Shown in pieces: positions 16,508 through 24,423 of a DNA stretch of 64,000 nt. Origin of the DNA: Ruminococcus sp. Lineage in GTDB: Bacteria > Bacillota > Clostridia > Oscillospirales > Ruminococcaceae. How positions within the stretch are numbered: the first letter of the stretch is position 1; each line of letters starts with the position of its first letter. The stretch covers positions 1-64,000 of the forward strand of contig JAFWTA010000011.1 in the NCBI GenBank assembly GCA_017519145.1, in the 5' to 3' direction. Both the position numbers and the translations under genes were made by a program. The notes beneath the pieces were generated by a model. The model was not told the origin of the DNA. It worked only from the letters and a program-made list of their open reading frames with translations, and made no database searches.

Positions 16508-18781
16508 TTGAAAGGATTTGCGGAAAATCTCAAATCTATCATTATTATACTGCTGGTAGTGATGCTGGCTCTCCTCAGCTCCTTCCGACTTATGAAAATT
16601 CAGGTGGTGGGCGACAAGGAGATAGCTACGCCTCAGCTCTATGAGCCCGGCACCCTCACCTACACCAAGGGCGTCAAGGCTACTCGCGGAGAGATAATGG
16701 ACTATGCGGGAAATGTGCTCATCACCAATGACTCCCGTACAGACCTTGTGCTCCAGATGGCTTTCTTCCCCACCGACTTACAGGAGGGAAACAAAGCTCT
16801 GCTGGGCATTTACAGAGCCCTTGAAGAAAGAGGTATAAAGTTCGAGGAGAGTATCCCTATCTCCTTCAGCAAGCCCTATGTGTTCAAGTCCAATGACACA
16901 GAGGAGCTTATCTCAGACCTTAACCTCAACGTGTATGCGACTGCGGAAAACTGCATAGACAAGCTCATTTCCGACTATGAGATAGACGAGAAGTACACCG
17001 ACGAGGAGAAGCGTATCATCGCAGGTATGCGCTATCAGATGATAGACAAGGACTTCTCATACAGCAACGACCTCCTCCTTGCTGAGGGAGTGGACGAGCA
17101 GACCGTTATCGACATGAAGGAGCTTGGCAACTTCTACCGCGGGATCGAGGCTGTTGACGCTTCCGAAAGACGCATAGTCCGCGGAGATATCCTCCCCCAC
17201 GAGCTGGGTACAGTCGGTCCTATCTACGCCGAGGAGTACGACGAGCTGAAAACAAAGGGATACAGCTACAATGACACCCTCGGAAAAAGCGGTATCGAAG
17301 CCGCTATGGAGACTCCCCTCCGCGGTATCAACGGCGAGGAGCAGATAGCTGTCAAGGACGGAAAGGTCCGCGACGTAAAGACGATCTCCGACGCTACCTC
17401 AGGCGAGACAGTAAAGCTCACAGTGGACGGAAGCTTCCAGCTGAAGCTCCAAGGCATACTTGATAACTTCATTGCAGGCTTCCCTGCTATCAACCCGAAG
17501 CCCGGCGTACTCAATGCCAAGTGCGGAGCAATCTGCGTTCTCGATGCTAAAACAGGCGCTGTTAAGGGTATGGCTTCCGCTCCCACATACAACCTCAAGG
17601 ACTATGTGGAGAACTACGATTACTTCCTACAGGCTGAAAATTCACCTCTGGTAAACCGCTGCACCTACGGTCTCTACCGTCCGGGCTCCACATTCAAGAC
17701 CGTTACCGCTACGGCAGGTCTCAACGAGGGCGTGGTTACAGGCGGAACTCCTCTGGTATGTAATCAGGGCTACGATTTCTACGGCACCCACTATTCCTGT
17801 ACGGGATATCACGGCAATATCACCGTGCGCCGTGCCATTGAGGTATCATGTAACTCCTATTTCTATGAAGTTTCCCGAATGCTGGGTATCGACAACATCA
17901 CAAAGTATGCAAAGCTCTACGGACTCGGCTCTAGTACGGGCATTGAGACAGGGGACGCTCCCGGTTATCTCTGTAACCCCGAGACCTTTGCCGAGAACGG
18001 TCAGGAATGGTATATCGGTTATGTTATTCAGGCGGGTATCGGTAACCAGGACTGCGGTATGACTCCCCTCCAGATGGCTGTTGTGGCAAATACCATCGCT
18101 AACCGCGGTGTAAGATATCAGCCCTATCTGGTGGACAGCTATTACAGCTACGGCTCGGGCAGTCTCATCAAAAAGACCGAGCCCACTATCGCACAGCAGA
18201 TCGAGCTCAACACTCCCGACCTCTATGACTTCATCATAGGCGGTATGATAGACGCATCTCACAATATGCCTGCAAACCACTCTCTCAGCAACCTTGGCTT
18301 CGATGTGGCTATAAAGACAGGTACTCCTCAGACAGGCGCAAACCTCGAAAAGCAGAACTCCTTCTTCATCGGATTTGCTCCGGCAAATAACCCCGAGATA
18401 GCCTTCGCAGGCGTTATCGAGGACGGTGAGTACTCCAAGTATATGATACGCGATATCATTCTCGCTTATCAGGAGTGCTATGGTCTCAACGGCGTAAAGC
18501 CCACCAAGCAGAAGCTTCCCGAGGAGATACGTCCCGAGCTTACTACTACCACATCTACCGAGTCTACCACAACAACTACCACAACTACCACAGAGGAGAT
18601 AACCACAGAGCTCTATACAGAGCCTGTTGCCGAGGCTCCCTACAGCGAGCAGCAGCCTTGGGCTCCTCAGGAACAGCAGCCTTGGACAGAATATCCCGCA
18701 GCTGTTCCCACTGAGCCCGTTATCCCCTATGACCCCAACGCATACGCTCCCGAGGCTTCTCAGGATCCCAACTATAACTGA
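16508..18781 (+). CDS. Class B penicillin-binding protein (PBP2/MrdA-like)
   Basis: 757 residues. Starts at TTG (16508), 7 nt after AAAGGAGG. One N-terminal membrane helix (about 10-28), a dimerisation/pedestal domain, then the transpeptidase with Ser394 in STFK, the SxN motif Ser447-Cys-Asn449 and KTG at 603-605. It crosslinks peptidoglycan during elongation with MreBCD and a SEDS partner not seen here. Odd feature: after the enzyme domain there is a Thr-rich tract (about 18541-18600, runs such as STESTTTTTTTTT) and a Pro/Gln/Tyr tail of about 60 residues. The codons form a near-repeat ACAACTACC tract that could vary in length. Confidence 0.93.
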   Translation: MKGFAENLKSIIIILLVVMLALLSSFRLMKIQVVGDKEIATPQLYEPGTLTYTKGVKATRGEIMDYAGNVLITNDSRTDLVLQMAFFPTDLQEGNKALLGIYRALEERGIKFEESIPISFSKPYVFKSNDTEELISDLNLNVYATAENCIDKLISDYEIDEKYTDEEKRIIAGMRYQMIDKDFSYSNDLLLAEGVDEQTVIDMKELGNFYRGIEAVDASERRIVRGDILPHELGTVGPIYAEEYDELKTKGYSYNDTLGKSGIEAAMETPLRGINGEEQIAVKDGKVRDVKTISDATSGETVKLTVDGSFQLKLQGILDNFIAGFPAINPKPGVLNAKCGAICVLDAKTGAVKGMASAPTYNLKDYVENYDYFLQAENSPLVNRCTYGLYRPGSTFKTVTATAGLNEGVVTGGTPLVCNQGYDFYGTHYSCTGYHGNITVRRAIEVSCNSYFYEVSRMLGIDNITKYAKLYGLGSSTGIETGDAPGYLCNPETFAENGQEWYIGYVIQAGIGNQDCGMTPLQMAVVANTIANRGVRYQPYLVDSYYSYGSGSLIKKTEPTIAQQIELNTPDLYDFIIGGMIDASHNMPANHSLSNLGFDVAIKTGTPQTGANLEKQNSFFIGFAPANNPEIAFAGVIEDGEYSKYMIRDIILAYQECYGLNGVKPTKQKLPEEIRPELTTTTSTESTTTTTTTTTEEITTELYTEPVAEAPYSEQQPWAPQEQQPWTEYPAAVPTEPVIPYDPNAYAPEASQDPNYN

Positions 18782-18786
18782 TGATC

Positions 18787-18830
18787 TGCCCCTGAATGTT
18801 CAGATGAACGCTCGGGGGCAATATTTTTTT
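18787..18830 (+). terminator. Terminator after PBP gene
   Basis: TGCCCC pairs with GGGGCA across a 22-nt loop region, followed by ATATTTTTTT. Confidence 0.75.
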
Positions 18831-18850
18831 CACATACCGCAAATATTGTA

Positions 18851-18879
18851 TTGACACAATTATGCATATGATGTATAAT
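18851..18879 (+). promoter_or_regulatory. Consensus sigma-A promoter of vanW-like gene
   Basis: Perfect TTGACA at 18851-18856, 17-nt spacer, perfect TATAAT at 18874-18879. The expected transcript start (about 18886) leaves a leader of only about 13 nt. Confidence 0.85.
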
Positions 18880-18898
18880 TGTTATAAAATAAACAAAC

Positions 18899-19744
18899 AT
18901 GGAGATGACAACTATAAAACGCAGACTTTTCTGTGAGATATCCCCTCTTACTTACGCTATTTCCGAGAAGAAATGCATTTTTCTCAGGTCGGCAAAGAAT
19001 CTCATCACTGCACGGCATCTTGCCTCTTCTAAGCAGGAGGAGCCTCTGGAATATCTCATATACAGGCATAATTCACTTATCAGGCGCAGGCTCGGCAACG
19101 TAAATATGGCGCTTCAGGAGAACAAGGCGGTAAATCTGTCGCTGGCTGCTCCCAAGATAAACGGAATCATCATACGTCCCCACGAGACCTTCTCGTTCTG
19201 GTATCTGGTGGGTAAGCTCACCGAGAAAAAGGGTTTCAAGGAGGGACTCACCATCTTTGCCGACCACCCGTCTTCGGGAGTGGGCGGTGGTATGTGCCAG
19301 ATGACCAACCTGATACACTGGATGATACTCCACTCGGATATGGATATCACCGAGCACCACCATCACGACGGTCTTGACCTTTTTCCCGATTTTCAGAGAA
19401 AGATCCCATTCGGCACAGGTACTTCCATAATGTACAACTACCTTGACTACCGTTTCACCAATAATACGAACAGGACCTATCAGCTCCTTGTCCACACTAC
19501 GGATGAGTACCTCTGCGGTGAGCTGAGAGCGGACAAGCGTCAGCGGTACAAGTACCATATTTCCGCCGAAAACGTCTTCTTTTCCCGTGAAAACGGCACC
19601 GTTTACCGCAACGGCGAGGTCTATCGCGACAAGGTGGACTGCAAAACAGGCAACCATATAGAAAAAAAGCTTATCCGAAAAAACCACGCCAAGGTCATGT
19701 ATGATACCTCAGGCCTTGAGATAAGAGAGGAAGCTCCTGTATAG
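18899..19744 (+). CDS. VanW family protein
   Basis: 281 residues. The order LFCEISPLTYAIS, LIRRRLGNVNMALQENKAVNL, HETFSFWYLVGK, SSGVGGGMCQMTNLIHW and the HHHHDG segment matches VanW proteins. VanW occurs in some vancomycin-resistance clusters but its activity is unknown, and most chromosomal copies have no proven link to resistance. Start is ATG 18899 or the ATG two codons later; neither has a good Shine-Dalgarno and the leader from the consensus promoter is very short. A terminator follows at 19755-19779. Confidence 0.88.
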   Translation: MEMTTIKRRLFCEISPLTYAISEKKCIFLRSAKNLITARHLASSKQEEPLEYLIYRHNSLIRRRLGNVNMALQENKAVNLSLAAPKINGIIIRPHETFSFWYLVGKLTEKKGFKEGLTIFADHPSSGVGGGMCQMTNLIHWMILHSDMDITEHHHHDGLDLFPDFQRKIPFGTGTSIMYNYLDYRFTNNTNRTYQLLVHTTDEYLCGELRADKRQRYKYHISAENVFFSRENGTVYRNGEVYRDKVDCKTGNHIEKKLIRKNHAKVMYDTSGLEIREEAPV

Positions 19745-19754
19745 CCTCAAACAT

Positions 19755-19784
19755 AAAGTCCCCGTTTTTCGGGGACTTTTTCAT
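19755..19784 (+). terminator. Terminator after vanW-like gene
   Basis: AAAGTCCCCG, five-T loop, CGGGGACTTT, then a further T run. Confidence 0.85.
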
Positions 19785-19835
19785 GTTATGTATATTTTCC
19801 GATTTTATGTCAAAAATAAAGTCGGAGGTGTTAGT

Positions 19836-20621
19836 GTGAAAAAAAACGAACTGACCGATAAGAATTACGCAAAAGTTTCAAAAGGCTTCTATGCCGCTCT
19901 GGTTATAAGCGTGGCAATGGTGGGAGCTGCCTGCCTTTTCGCCCATAAGCAGGGAGACAAGCTGTCACAGAAGCAGACTTCGCCTATTGTGCAGGAAGCA
20001 CAGGTAAACAAGCCTGTTACCGACATACCGAAAGTCACTGCTCCTGCGCAAAGAGCCACAGCTCCTGCGGTGACTGCTCCCGTTTTCAATGACGAGCCGC
20101 AGGTCACCATTCCTGCCGCCGAGATAACCGTGGATGCAGCCCCTCCCGAGGAACACGGCTTTGCCGAGCAGCCCGAGGCTCCTGCCGCTGCGGTAAACAA
20201 TATGTCTGAGGCAAAGGCTCCGCTCAGCGATATGAGCAATGTGCTCTCGCCTTTCAGCAGCGGCGAGCTTGTGAAAAATGAGACCACAGGCACATGGCAG
20301 ACCCATAACGGCACCGATATCGCAGCTGAGGTCGGTGCAGATGTTTTTGCTGCGGAAAACGGCGAGATAGCTTCCGTGACCAACGATCCGCTGTGGGGAG
20401 TCTCAGTCCTCATCGACCACAAAAACGGCTTCACCACCAGATATTGCGGACTGGGCGCCGACCTTGCCGTGCAGCAGGGCGACACCGTGGACTGCGGCGC
20501 TGTCATCGGAGCAGTTGGCGAAACTGCCGACATAGAAAGCTCTATGCCGTCACATCTGCATATCGAAGTCACTCACAACGGTAAATTCATCGACCCCATG
20601 ACAGTTCTCGGCTCACAGTAA
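19836..20621 (+). CDS. M23 family metallopeptidase (SpoIIQ/LytM-like)
   Basis: 261 residues. I chose GTG 19836 because GGAGGTG lies 7 nt before it; a longer reading frame from 19788 has no ribosome site. One membrane anchor (about 18-37), an Ala/Pro/Thr-rich linker, and a LytM domain with the zinc ligands His157 and Asp161 in HNGTDIAAE and His242 in the HLH motif (240-242). Thus it looks catalytically competent, a Gly-Gly or cross-bridge endopeptidase acting outside the membrane. SpoIIQ of clostridia has the same plan; no SpoIIIA genes are nearby, so the name is left open. Terminator at 20624-20660. Confidence 0.85.
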   Translation: MKKNELTDKNYAKVSKGFYAALVISVAMVGAACLFAHKQGDKLSQKQTSPIVQEAQVNKPVTDIPKVTAPAQRATAPAVTAPVFNDEPQVTIPAAEITVDAAPPEEHGFAEQPEAPAAAVNNMSEAKAPLSDMSNVLSPFSSGELVKNETTGTWQTHNGTDIAAEVGADVFAAENGEIASVTNDPLWGVSVLIDHKNGFTTRYCGLGADLAVQQGDTVDCGAVIGAVGETADIESSMPSHLHIEVTHNGKFIDPMTVLGSQ

Positions 20622-20623
20622 CA

Positions 20624-20660
20624 AAAGATCACTTCCGCAAAAACGGGAGTGATCTTTTTC
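20624..20660 (+). terminator. Terminator after M23 peptidase gene
   Basis: AAAGATCACT pairs with AGTGATCTTT with an inner CCG/CGG helix, followed by a T run. The next promoter begins at 20661. Confidence 0.8.
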
Positions 20661-20689
20661 TTGACAAAGCAATGCTTCTGTGATATAAT
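20661..20689 (+). promoter_or_regulatory. Consensus extended -10 promoter of flavodoxin-like gene
   Basis: TTGACA at 20661-20666, 17-nt spacer, TATAAT at 20684-20689 preceded by TGA (an extended -10). It starts at the very end of the preceding terminator. Confidence 0.88.
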
Positions 20690-20722
20690 CAGATTTATAT
20701 TTTTATTAACGGAGGTATTATC

Positions 20723-21262
20723 ATGAAAGCACTCGTTATCAATTGCAGTCCCGTGAGAAACGGCGCTACGGCGGAGATAGTCAGGATAGTCTCGGAGGAG
20801 CTTTCCGCGAGGTACGAAACCAAAAGCATATGTATTGACGACTATAAGTTCAGCTTCTGCAAGGGCTGCCGCAGCTGCCATGAAACTGCCCGGTGCGTGC
20901 AGACTGACGATATCGACCGTATAATGGAGGAATTTGACAGCGCTGACATCATAGTGTCCGTAGCGCCCTCATACTGGGCAGATATCCCGGGCCAGTTCAA
21001 GGCGTTCATCGACAGGTGTACTCCGTGGTGCAATACCCATGAACCCCACGCCGCTATAAAGAACGGCAAAAAAGGATACTCCGTCGCTCTGAGGACGGGT
21101 CCCTCCATGAGAGAGTGTGAACGGATAATAGGCAGCATCGAGCATTTCTACGGTCACCTTGAAATAGAGTGCTGCGGAAGTATGGGGCTGTGCTCCGTGG
21201 AATACAGGGAAGCAGTTGAGCCGCGAAAAGCCGAGATAATAAACTTCTGCAAAAACATATAA
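20723..21262 (+). CDS. Flavodoxin-fold NAD(P)H-dependent reductase / iron-sulfur flavoprotein
   Basis: 179 residues. The FMN phosphate loop INCSPVRNGATAEI is at residues 6-19, followed by CKGCRSCHETARCVQTDDI, the cysteine cluster typical of the iron-sulfur flavoprotein branch, and SPSYWADIPGQFKAFIDR-like text (here APSYWADIPGQ) that contacts FMN. It likely moves electrons in the cytoplasm; the partner is not visible. Single gene between its own extended -10 promoter and a terminator, with GGAGG before the ATG. Confidence 0.85.
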   Translation: MKALVINCSPVRNGATAEIVRIVSEELSARYETKSICIDDYKFSFCKGCRSCHETARCVQTDDIDRIMEEFDSADIIVSVAPSYWADIPGQFKAFIDRCTPWCNTHEPHAAIKNGKKGYSVALRTGPSMRECERIIGSIEHFYGHLEIECCGSMGLCSVEYREAVEPRKAEIINFCKNI

Positions 21263-21292
21263 AAAAGCCTGAGGGATAACCCTCAGGCTTTT
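21263..21292. terminator. Bidirectional terminator between convergent genes
   Basis: AAAAGCCTGAGGG, loop ATAA, CCCTCAGGCTTTT: a 13-bp perfect stem with A and T runs on both sides. Confidence 0.88.
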
Positions 21293-21300
21293 ATGCTTAT

Positions 21301-21630
21301 TTATCTTGGCGGAAGGAATGTATTGAGTGCATTTACTAATTTCAGAACATTGCTCTCATTTCTTGACTTTGCAGCGATCTCTGTTCCAAGATTTGACGAG
21401 CTCCTTATGTTTACTCCGGTCTTTCCGTCAGGAAGGACTCCCAGAGTAACAAAGACTTCCTCGCCCCATGTAAAGAGCGACATTCCTGTACTGAACTTAA
21501 CTTTGTACGCAGCTCTGTCAGCTTTCTTCAGCTTCAGTTTTACCTGTTCTGCTGCGCGCATAACTGCATCAAGAACCGCATTTATGTCGTAATTGTAGAC
21601 ATAGTTCTGTTCATAATGTCCCCAAGCCAT
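21301..21630 (-). CDS. Conserved-looking small hypothetical protein
   Basis: 109 residues, no signal or membrane helix. The N-terminal half is helical and charged (INAVLDAVMRAAEQVKLKLKKA), the C-terminal half beta-like with WGEEVFVTLGVLPDGKTGV and a final helix NVLKLVNALNTFL. I do not recognise the family. AGAAGG precedes the ATG. It lies 20 nt after the aldolase gene on the same strand, so it is probably co-transcribed, and ends at the bidirectional terminator. Confidence 0.7.
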   Translation of the reverse strand: MAWGHYEQNYVYNYDINAVLDAVMRAAEQVKLKLKKADRAAYKVKFSTGMSLFTWGEEVFVTLGVLPDGKTGVNIRSSSNLGTEIAAKSRNESNVLKLVNALNTFLPPR

Positions 21631-21650
21631 ATCTTATACCTTCTTTACGA

Positions 21651-22514
21651 TCAAGCCTTGTTTACGCTTCCGAAGAGCTCCATCTTCTCCTTGACCTTAG
21701 CCTTGATAGCCTCAAAACCGGGTGCGAGAAGCTTTCTGGGATCGAAGCCCTTGCCCTGCTTGTCCTTGCCGGCTTCAACATAGCCTCTTGTAGCCTCTGC
21801 GAATACCAGCTGGCACTCTGTGTTTACGTTGATCTTTGCAACGCCGAGAGAGATAGCCTTTGTGATCTGGTCGTCAGGGATACCTGTACCGCCGTGGAGA
21901 ACGAGGGGCATCTCGCCTACTGTCTTGTTGATAGCCTCGAGAGTTTCAAAGCTGAGTCCCTCCCAGTTTGCGGGATATACACCGTGGATGTTACCGATAC
22001 CTGCAGCGAGGAAATCTACGCCAAGATCAGCGATCTGCTTGCACTCTGCGGGATCTGCACACTCGCCCTTACCGATAACGCCGTCCTCTTCACCGCCGAT
22101 AGCGCCTACCTCAGCCTCGATGGAAAGACCAAGACCGTGAGCAACGTTAACGAGCTCAGTTGTCTTAGCAACGTTCTCGTCGATGGGGAAGTGTGAACCG
22201 TCGAACATGATAGATGTAAAGCCTGCCTTGATGCACTTGTAGCAGCCGTCATATGAGCCGTGATCAAGGTGAAGTGCAACAGGAACTGTGATACCGAGAG
22301 ACTTGTCCATAGCTGCAACCATAGCTGCAACAGTCTCGAAACCGCACATATACTTGCCAGCGCCCTCAGAAACACCGAGGATAACAGGGCTGTTGAGCTC
22401 CTGAGCTGTGAGAAGGATAGCCTTTGTCCACTCAAGATTGTTGATATTGAACTGACCTACTGCGTATTTGCCTGCTCTTGCTTTCTGGAGCATTTCTGTA
22501 GCTGAAGTTAACAT
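21651..22514 (-). CDS. fba: Class II fructose-bisphosphate aldolase
   Basis: 287 residues. Interconverts fructose 1,6-bisphosphate with dihydroxyacetone phosphate and glyceraldehyde 3-phosphate, with zinc. Zinc and active-site segments: ALHLDHGSYDGCYKC (metal His, catalytic Asp), MFDGSHFP, EAEVGAIGG, HGVYPANW and LHGGTGIPD. The start ATG 22514 follows GGAGG; a reading frame from 22553 would begin upstream of that ribosome site. The short length and lack of long insertions put it with Gram-positive FbaA-type or tagatose-type aldolases, so sugar preference is not certain. Confidence 0.93.
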   Translation of the reverse strand: MLTSATEMLQKARAGKYAVGQFNINNLEWTKAILLTAQELNSPVILGVSEGAGKYMCGFETVAAMVAAMDKSLGITVPVALHLDHGSYDGCYKCIKAGFTSIMFDGSHFPIDENVAKTTELVNVAHGLGLSIEAEVGAIGGEEDGVIGKGECADPAECKQIADLGVDFLAAGIGNIHGVYPANWEGLSFETLEAINKTVGEMPLVLHGGTGIPDDQITKAISLGVAKINVNTECQLVFAEATRGYVEAGKDKQGKGFDPRKLLAPGFEAIKAKVKEKMELFGSVNKA

Positions 22515-22568
22515 AGATATAATTCCTCCTGAGAATTCATTTACGGGGCTCATGACCCCATCGTTAAT

Positions 22569-22597
22569 ATTATATCATAGCTTGCTGTGAATTGCAA
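22569..22597 (-). promoter_or_regulatory. Promoter of fba
   Basis: Minus strand: TTGCAA (22597-22592), 17-nt spacer, TATAAT (22574-22569). Confidence 0.75.
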
Positions 22598-22690
22598 GAG
22601 TTTCCGAAAAATTTAGCAATATAAGTTAACGATGGGCAATTATTGAGAGTAGGGGTCCCGTGTCTGCTTTTAATGATACACAGTATCAGA

Positions 22691-22714
22691 TTATCAGTTT
22701 ATCAGTTTATCAGA
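22691..22714. repeat. Three tandem TTATCAGN octamers
   Basis: TTATCAGT, TTATCAGT, TTATCAGA, preceded by CAGA. About 40-60 nt further on (22755-22781) the complementary words GATAATCTGATAATG occur, so an imperfect foldback is possible. It lies in the gap between the zinc-ribbon gene and fba. Confidence 0.6.
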
Positions 22715-22781
22715 TGCTTTAAGACACAATGCACTTTATCATTTTAAATTGTAATAGTGATAATCTGATAATGTGATAATG

Positions 22782-23027
22782 TTATTCTTCAAGCCTGTAA
22801 ATGTGCTCGGGGACGGTGCCGCCATTTTCGCTGAAAACATAGAGTCTGCCGCATTTCGGGCAGCGCCATACATTATGATCGTGCTTGCTGTGCAGAGAGA
22901 GAAACGGGATATTATCTTCCATTGAGATCTCATCCATGGTTTTGTCCGAATACACCCAGAATTCAATATCGTTGGGCGACTCACCATTCCACATATCATA
23001 TCCGCATCTGCATACCAGATGTGCCAT
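22782..23027 (-). CDS. Small zinc-ribbon-like protein
   Basis: 81 residues from ATG 23027, which follows AGGAGG by 6 nt; an upstream in-frame ATG lies inside the preceding terminator and is rejected. Two cysteine pairs, VCRCGYDMWNG near the start and WRCPKCGRLYVF near residue 60, could hold one zinc. The middle has an acidic patch. I do not recognise it beyond a possible zinc ribbon; NCBI-type families of such proteins are uncharacterised. It is separated from murD by a terminator. Confidence 0.75.
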   Translation of the reverse strand: MAHLVCRCGYDMWNGESPNDIEFWVYSDKTMDEISMEDNIPFLSLHSKHDHNVWRCPKCGRLYVFSENGGTVPEHIYRLEE

Positions 23028-23042
23028 AGCAGTCCTCCTTAC

Positions 23043-23066
23043 AAAAAAGGGCGGATAGCTCCGCCC
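23043..23066 (-). terminator. Terminator after murD
   Basis: Minus strand: GGGCGGA, loop GCTA, TCCGCCC followed by TTTTTT. Confidence 0.85.
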
Positions 23067-23073
23067 CATACTT

Positions 23074-24423
23074 TTATTTATCAAGCTCTGAAACCAGCTT
23101 CTTGAAAGCGTCGCCGCGCTCCTCAAAGTTCTTGAAAATGCCGTAGCTTGCAGCCGCAGGCGACATTACGCAGCTCTTGCCCTCGGGAGTTATCTCCGCA
23201 GCAAGCTTTACAGCTTCTGCAAGGTGGTCGGCGTAGTGTACGCGGGACTTGTCCGGGAAGTCCTCTCTCTCCTGTATCATATCGAAGACTCTCCTGCCCG
23301 AAGCCTCCATGCAGATGACCTTGACACCGAAGTCCGCAAGGAAGTCCACAAGAGAGGTGTAGTCGATACCTCTGTCCATGCCGCCGATGAGGATAGTTCC
23401 CACCTCGGGAACGCTCTGAAGGGCGGATATCGCAGTAGCGCAGGCTGTTGAGATAGAGTCGTCATACCAGCGTATGCCCTTTACCGTATCAACATATTCC
23501 AGACGGTGAGCCAGAGGATCAAAGCTGCAGAGAGCCTTTGTGAAGTCCTCCTCCTCTACCCTGTCCTTGCATACGTCCCATGCAATGGCGATATTGTAGT
23601 GGTTGTGAGTTCCCAGAAGCTTTATGCTGTCCACGGGTATCTCGTACTCCTCGTCGTCGGAGTCGTATACGATACCGTCTGCAACGTAAACATCGGCGCT
23701 GCTGTCAGTATTTGACACAGTTACCGCGATTGACGGTATATCGTCAGTCCTGATAGCTTCATTGCACCACAGAACGTCGCATACGTCCTGATGGAGGTAG
23801 ATGTTCTTCTTTGCATTGTAGTAGTTCTCCATAGTGCCGTAGTGGTCGAGGTGCTCCTCATAGAGATTGAGGAATACCGCACATCTTGGCGAAACTGTCA
23901 TATACTCCAGCTGGTGGCAGGAAAGCTCGCAGACCACAACCGTGTCCTCGTTCATGCCCTCGGCGATGTCGAATACGGGGATACCGATATTTCCTGCGAT
24001 ACGGCAGTCTATACCGCTCTCCTTCAGCACATGGTAGATAAGTGAAGTCACCGTGCTCTTGCCCTTGGTGCCCGTAATTCCGATTATCTGCTCACGGAAC
24101 ACCTCGAAGAACACCTGTGTCTCGCAGGTTATATAGCATTTAAGCTCCGAAAGAGCCTTCTCCAGCACGATACCGGGGCTCTTGAACACCATGTCAAAGC
24201 GGTCCAGACACTTCTGATAGTCCTCGCCGCAGATAAGCTCCACATTTTCGGGAAGACCGTTTGCAGCGGCGTCCACGGGATTGAGGTCGGCGATGGCAAG
24301 TGAAGCCTGTGCGCCGTACTTCTCCAGTATCCTGTATGTTGACTTGCCCTCTCTGCCGAAGCCGAGTATGCAGACTGTCTTTCCCTTGGTATATTCCTTT
24401 ATATAGTCGCAGAATTTGTTCAA
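23074..24423 (-). CDS. murD: MurD-type UDP-N-acetylmuramoyl-L-alanine--glutamate ligase
   Basis: 449 residues. A Mur ligase: CILGFGREGKST near the start, the ATP loop GITGTKGKST from residue 116, and GTHNHYNIAIA and HRLEYVD in the middle. MurD adds glutamate to UDP-MurNAc-L-Ala. It starts at TTG (24423), overlapping the stop of the MurL-like gene by four bases, with GGAG 8 nt upstream. Coupling to a MurL homologue raises the possibility that this is the MurD2 type, which accepts L-glutamate, instead of the D-glutamate enzyme; sequence alone does not decide it. Confidence 0.9.
   Translation of the reverse strand: MNKFCDYIKEYTKGKTVCILGFGREGKSTYRILEKYGAQASLAIADLNPVDAAANGLPENVELICGEDYQKCLDRFDMVFKSPGIVLEKALSELKCYITCETQVFFEVFREQIIGITGTKGKSTVTSLIYHVLKESGIDCRIAGNIGIPVFDIAEGMNEDTVVVCELSCHQLEYMTVSPRCAVFLNLYEEHLDHYGTMENYYNAKKNIYLHQDVCDVLWCNEAIRTDDIPSIAVTVSNTDSSADVYVADGIVYDSDDEEYEIPVDSIKLLGTHNHYNIAIAWDVCKDRVEEEDFTKALCSFDPLAHRLEYVDTVKGIRWYDDSISTACATAISALQSVPEVGTILIGGMDRGIDYTSLVDFLADFGVKVICMEASGRRVFDMIQEREDFPDKSRVHYADHLAEAVKLAAEITPEGKSCVMSPAAASYGIFKNFEERGDAFKKLVSELDK

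Noticed and set aside
22691-22781. CRISPR-like array in TTATCAG repeats
   Set aside because: Units are 8 nt and contiguous, with no spacers and no cas genes.
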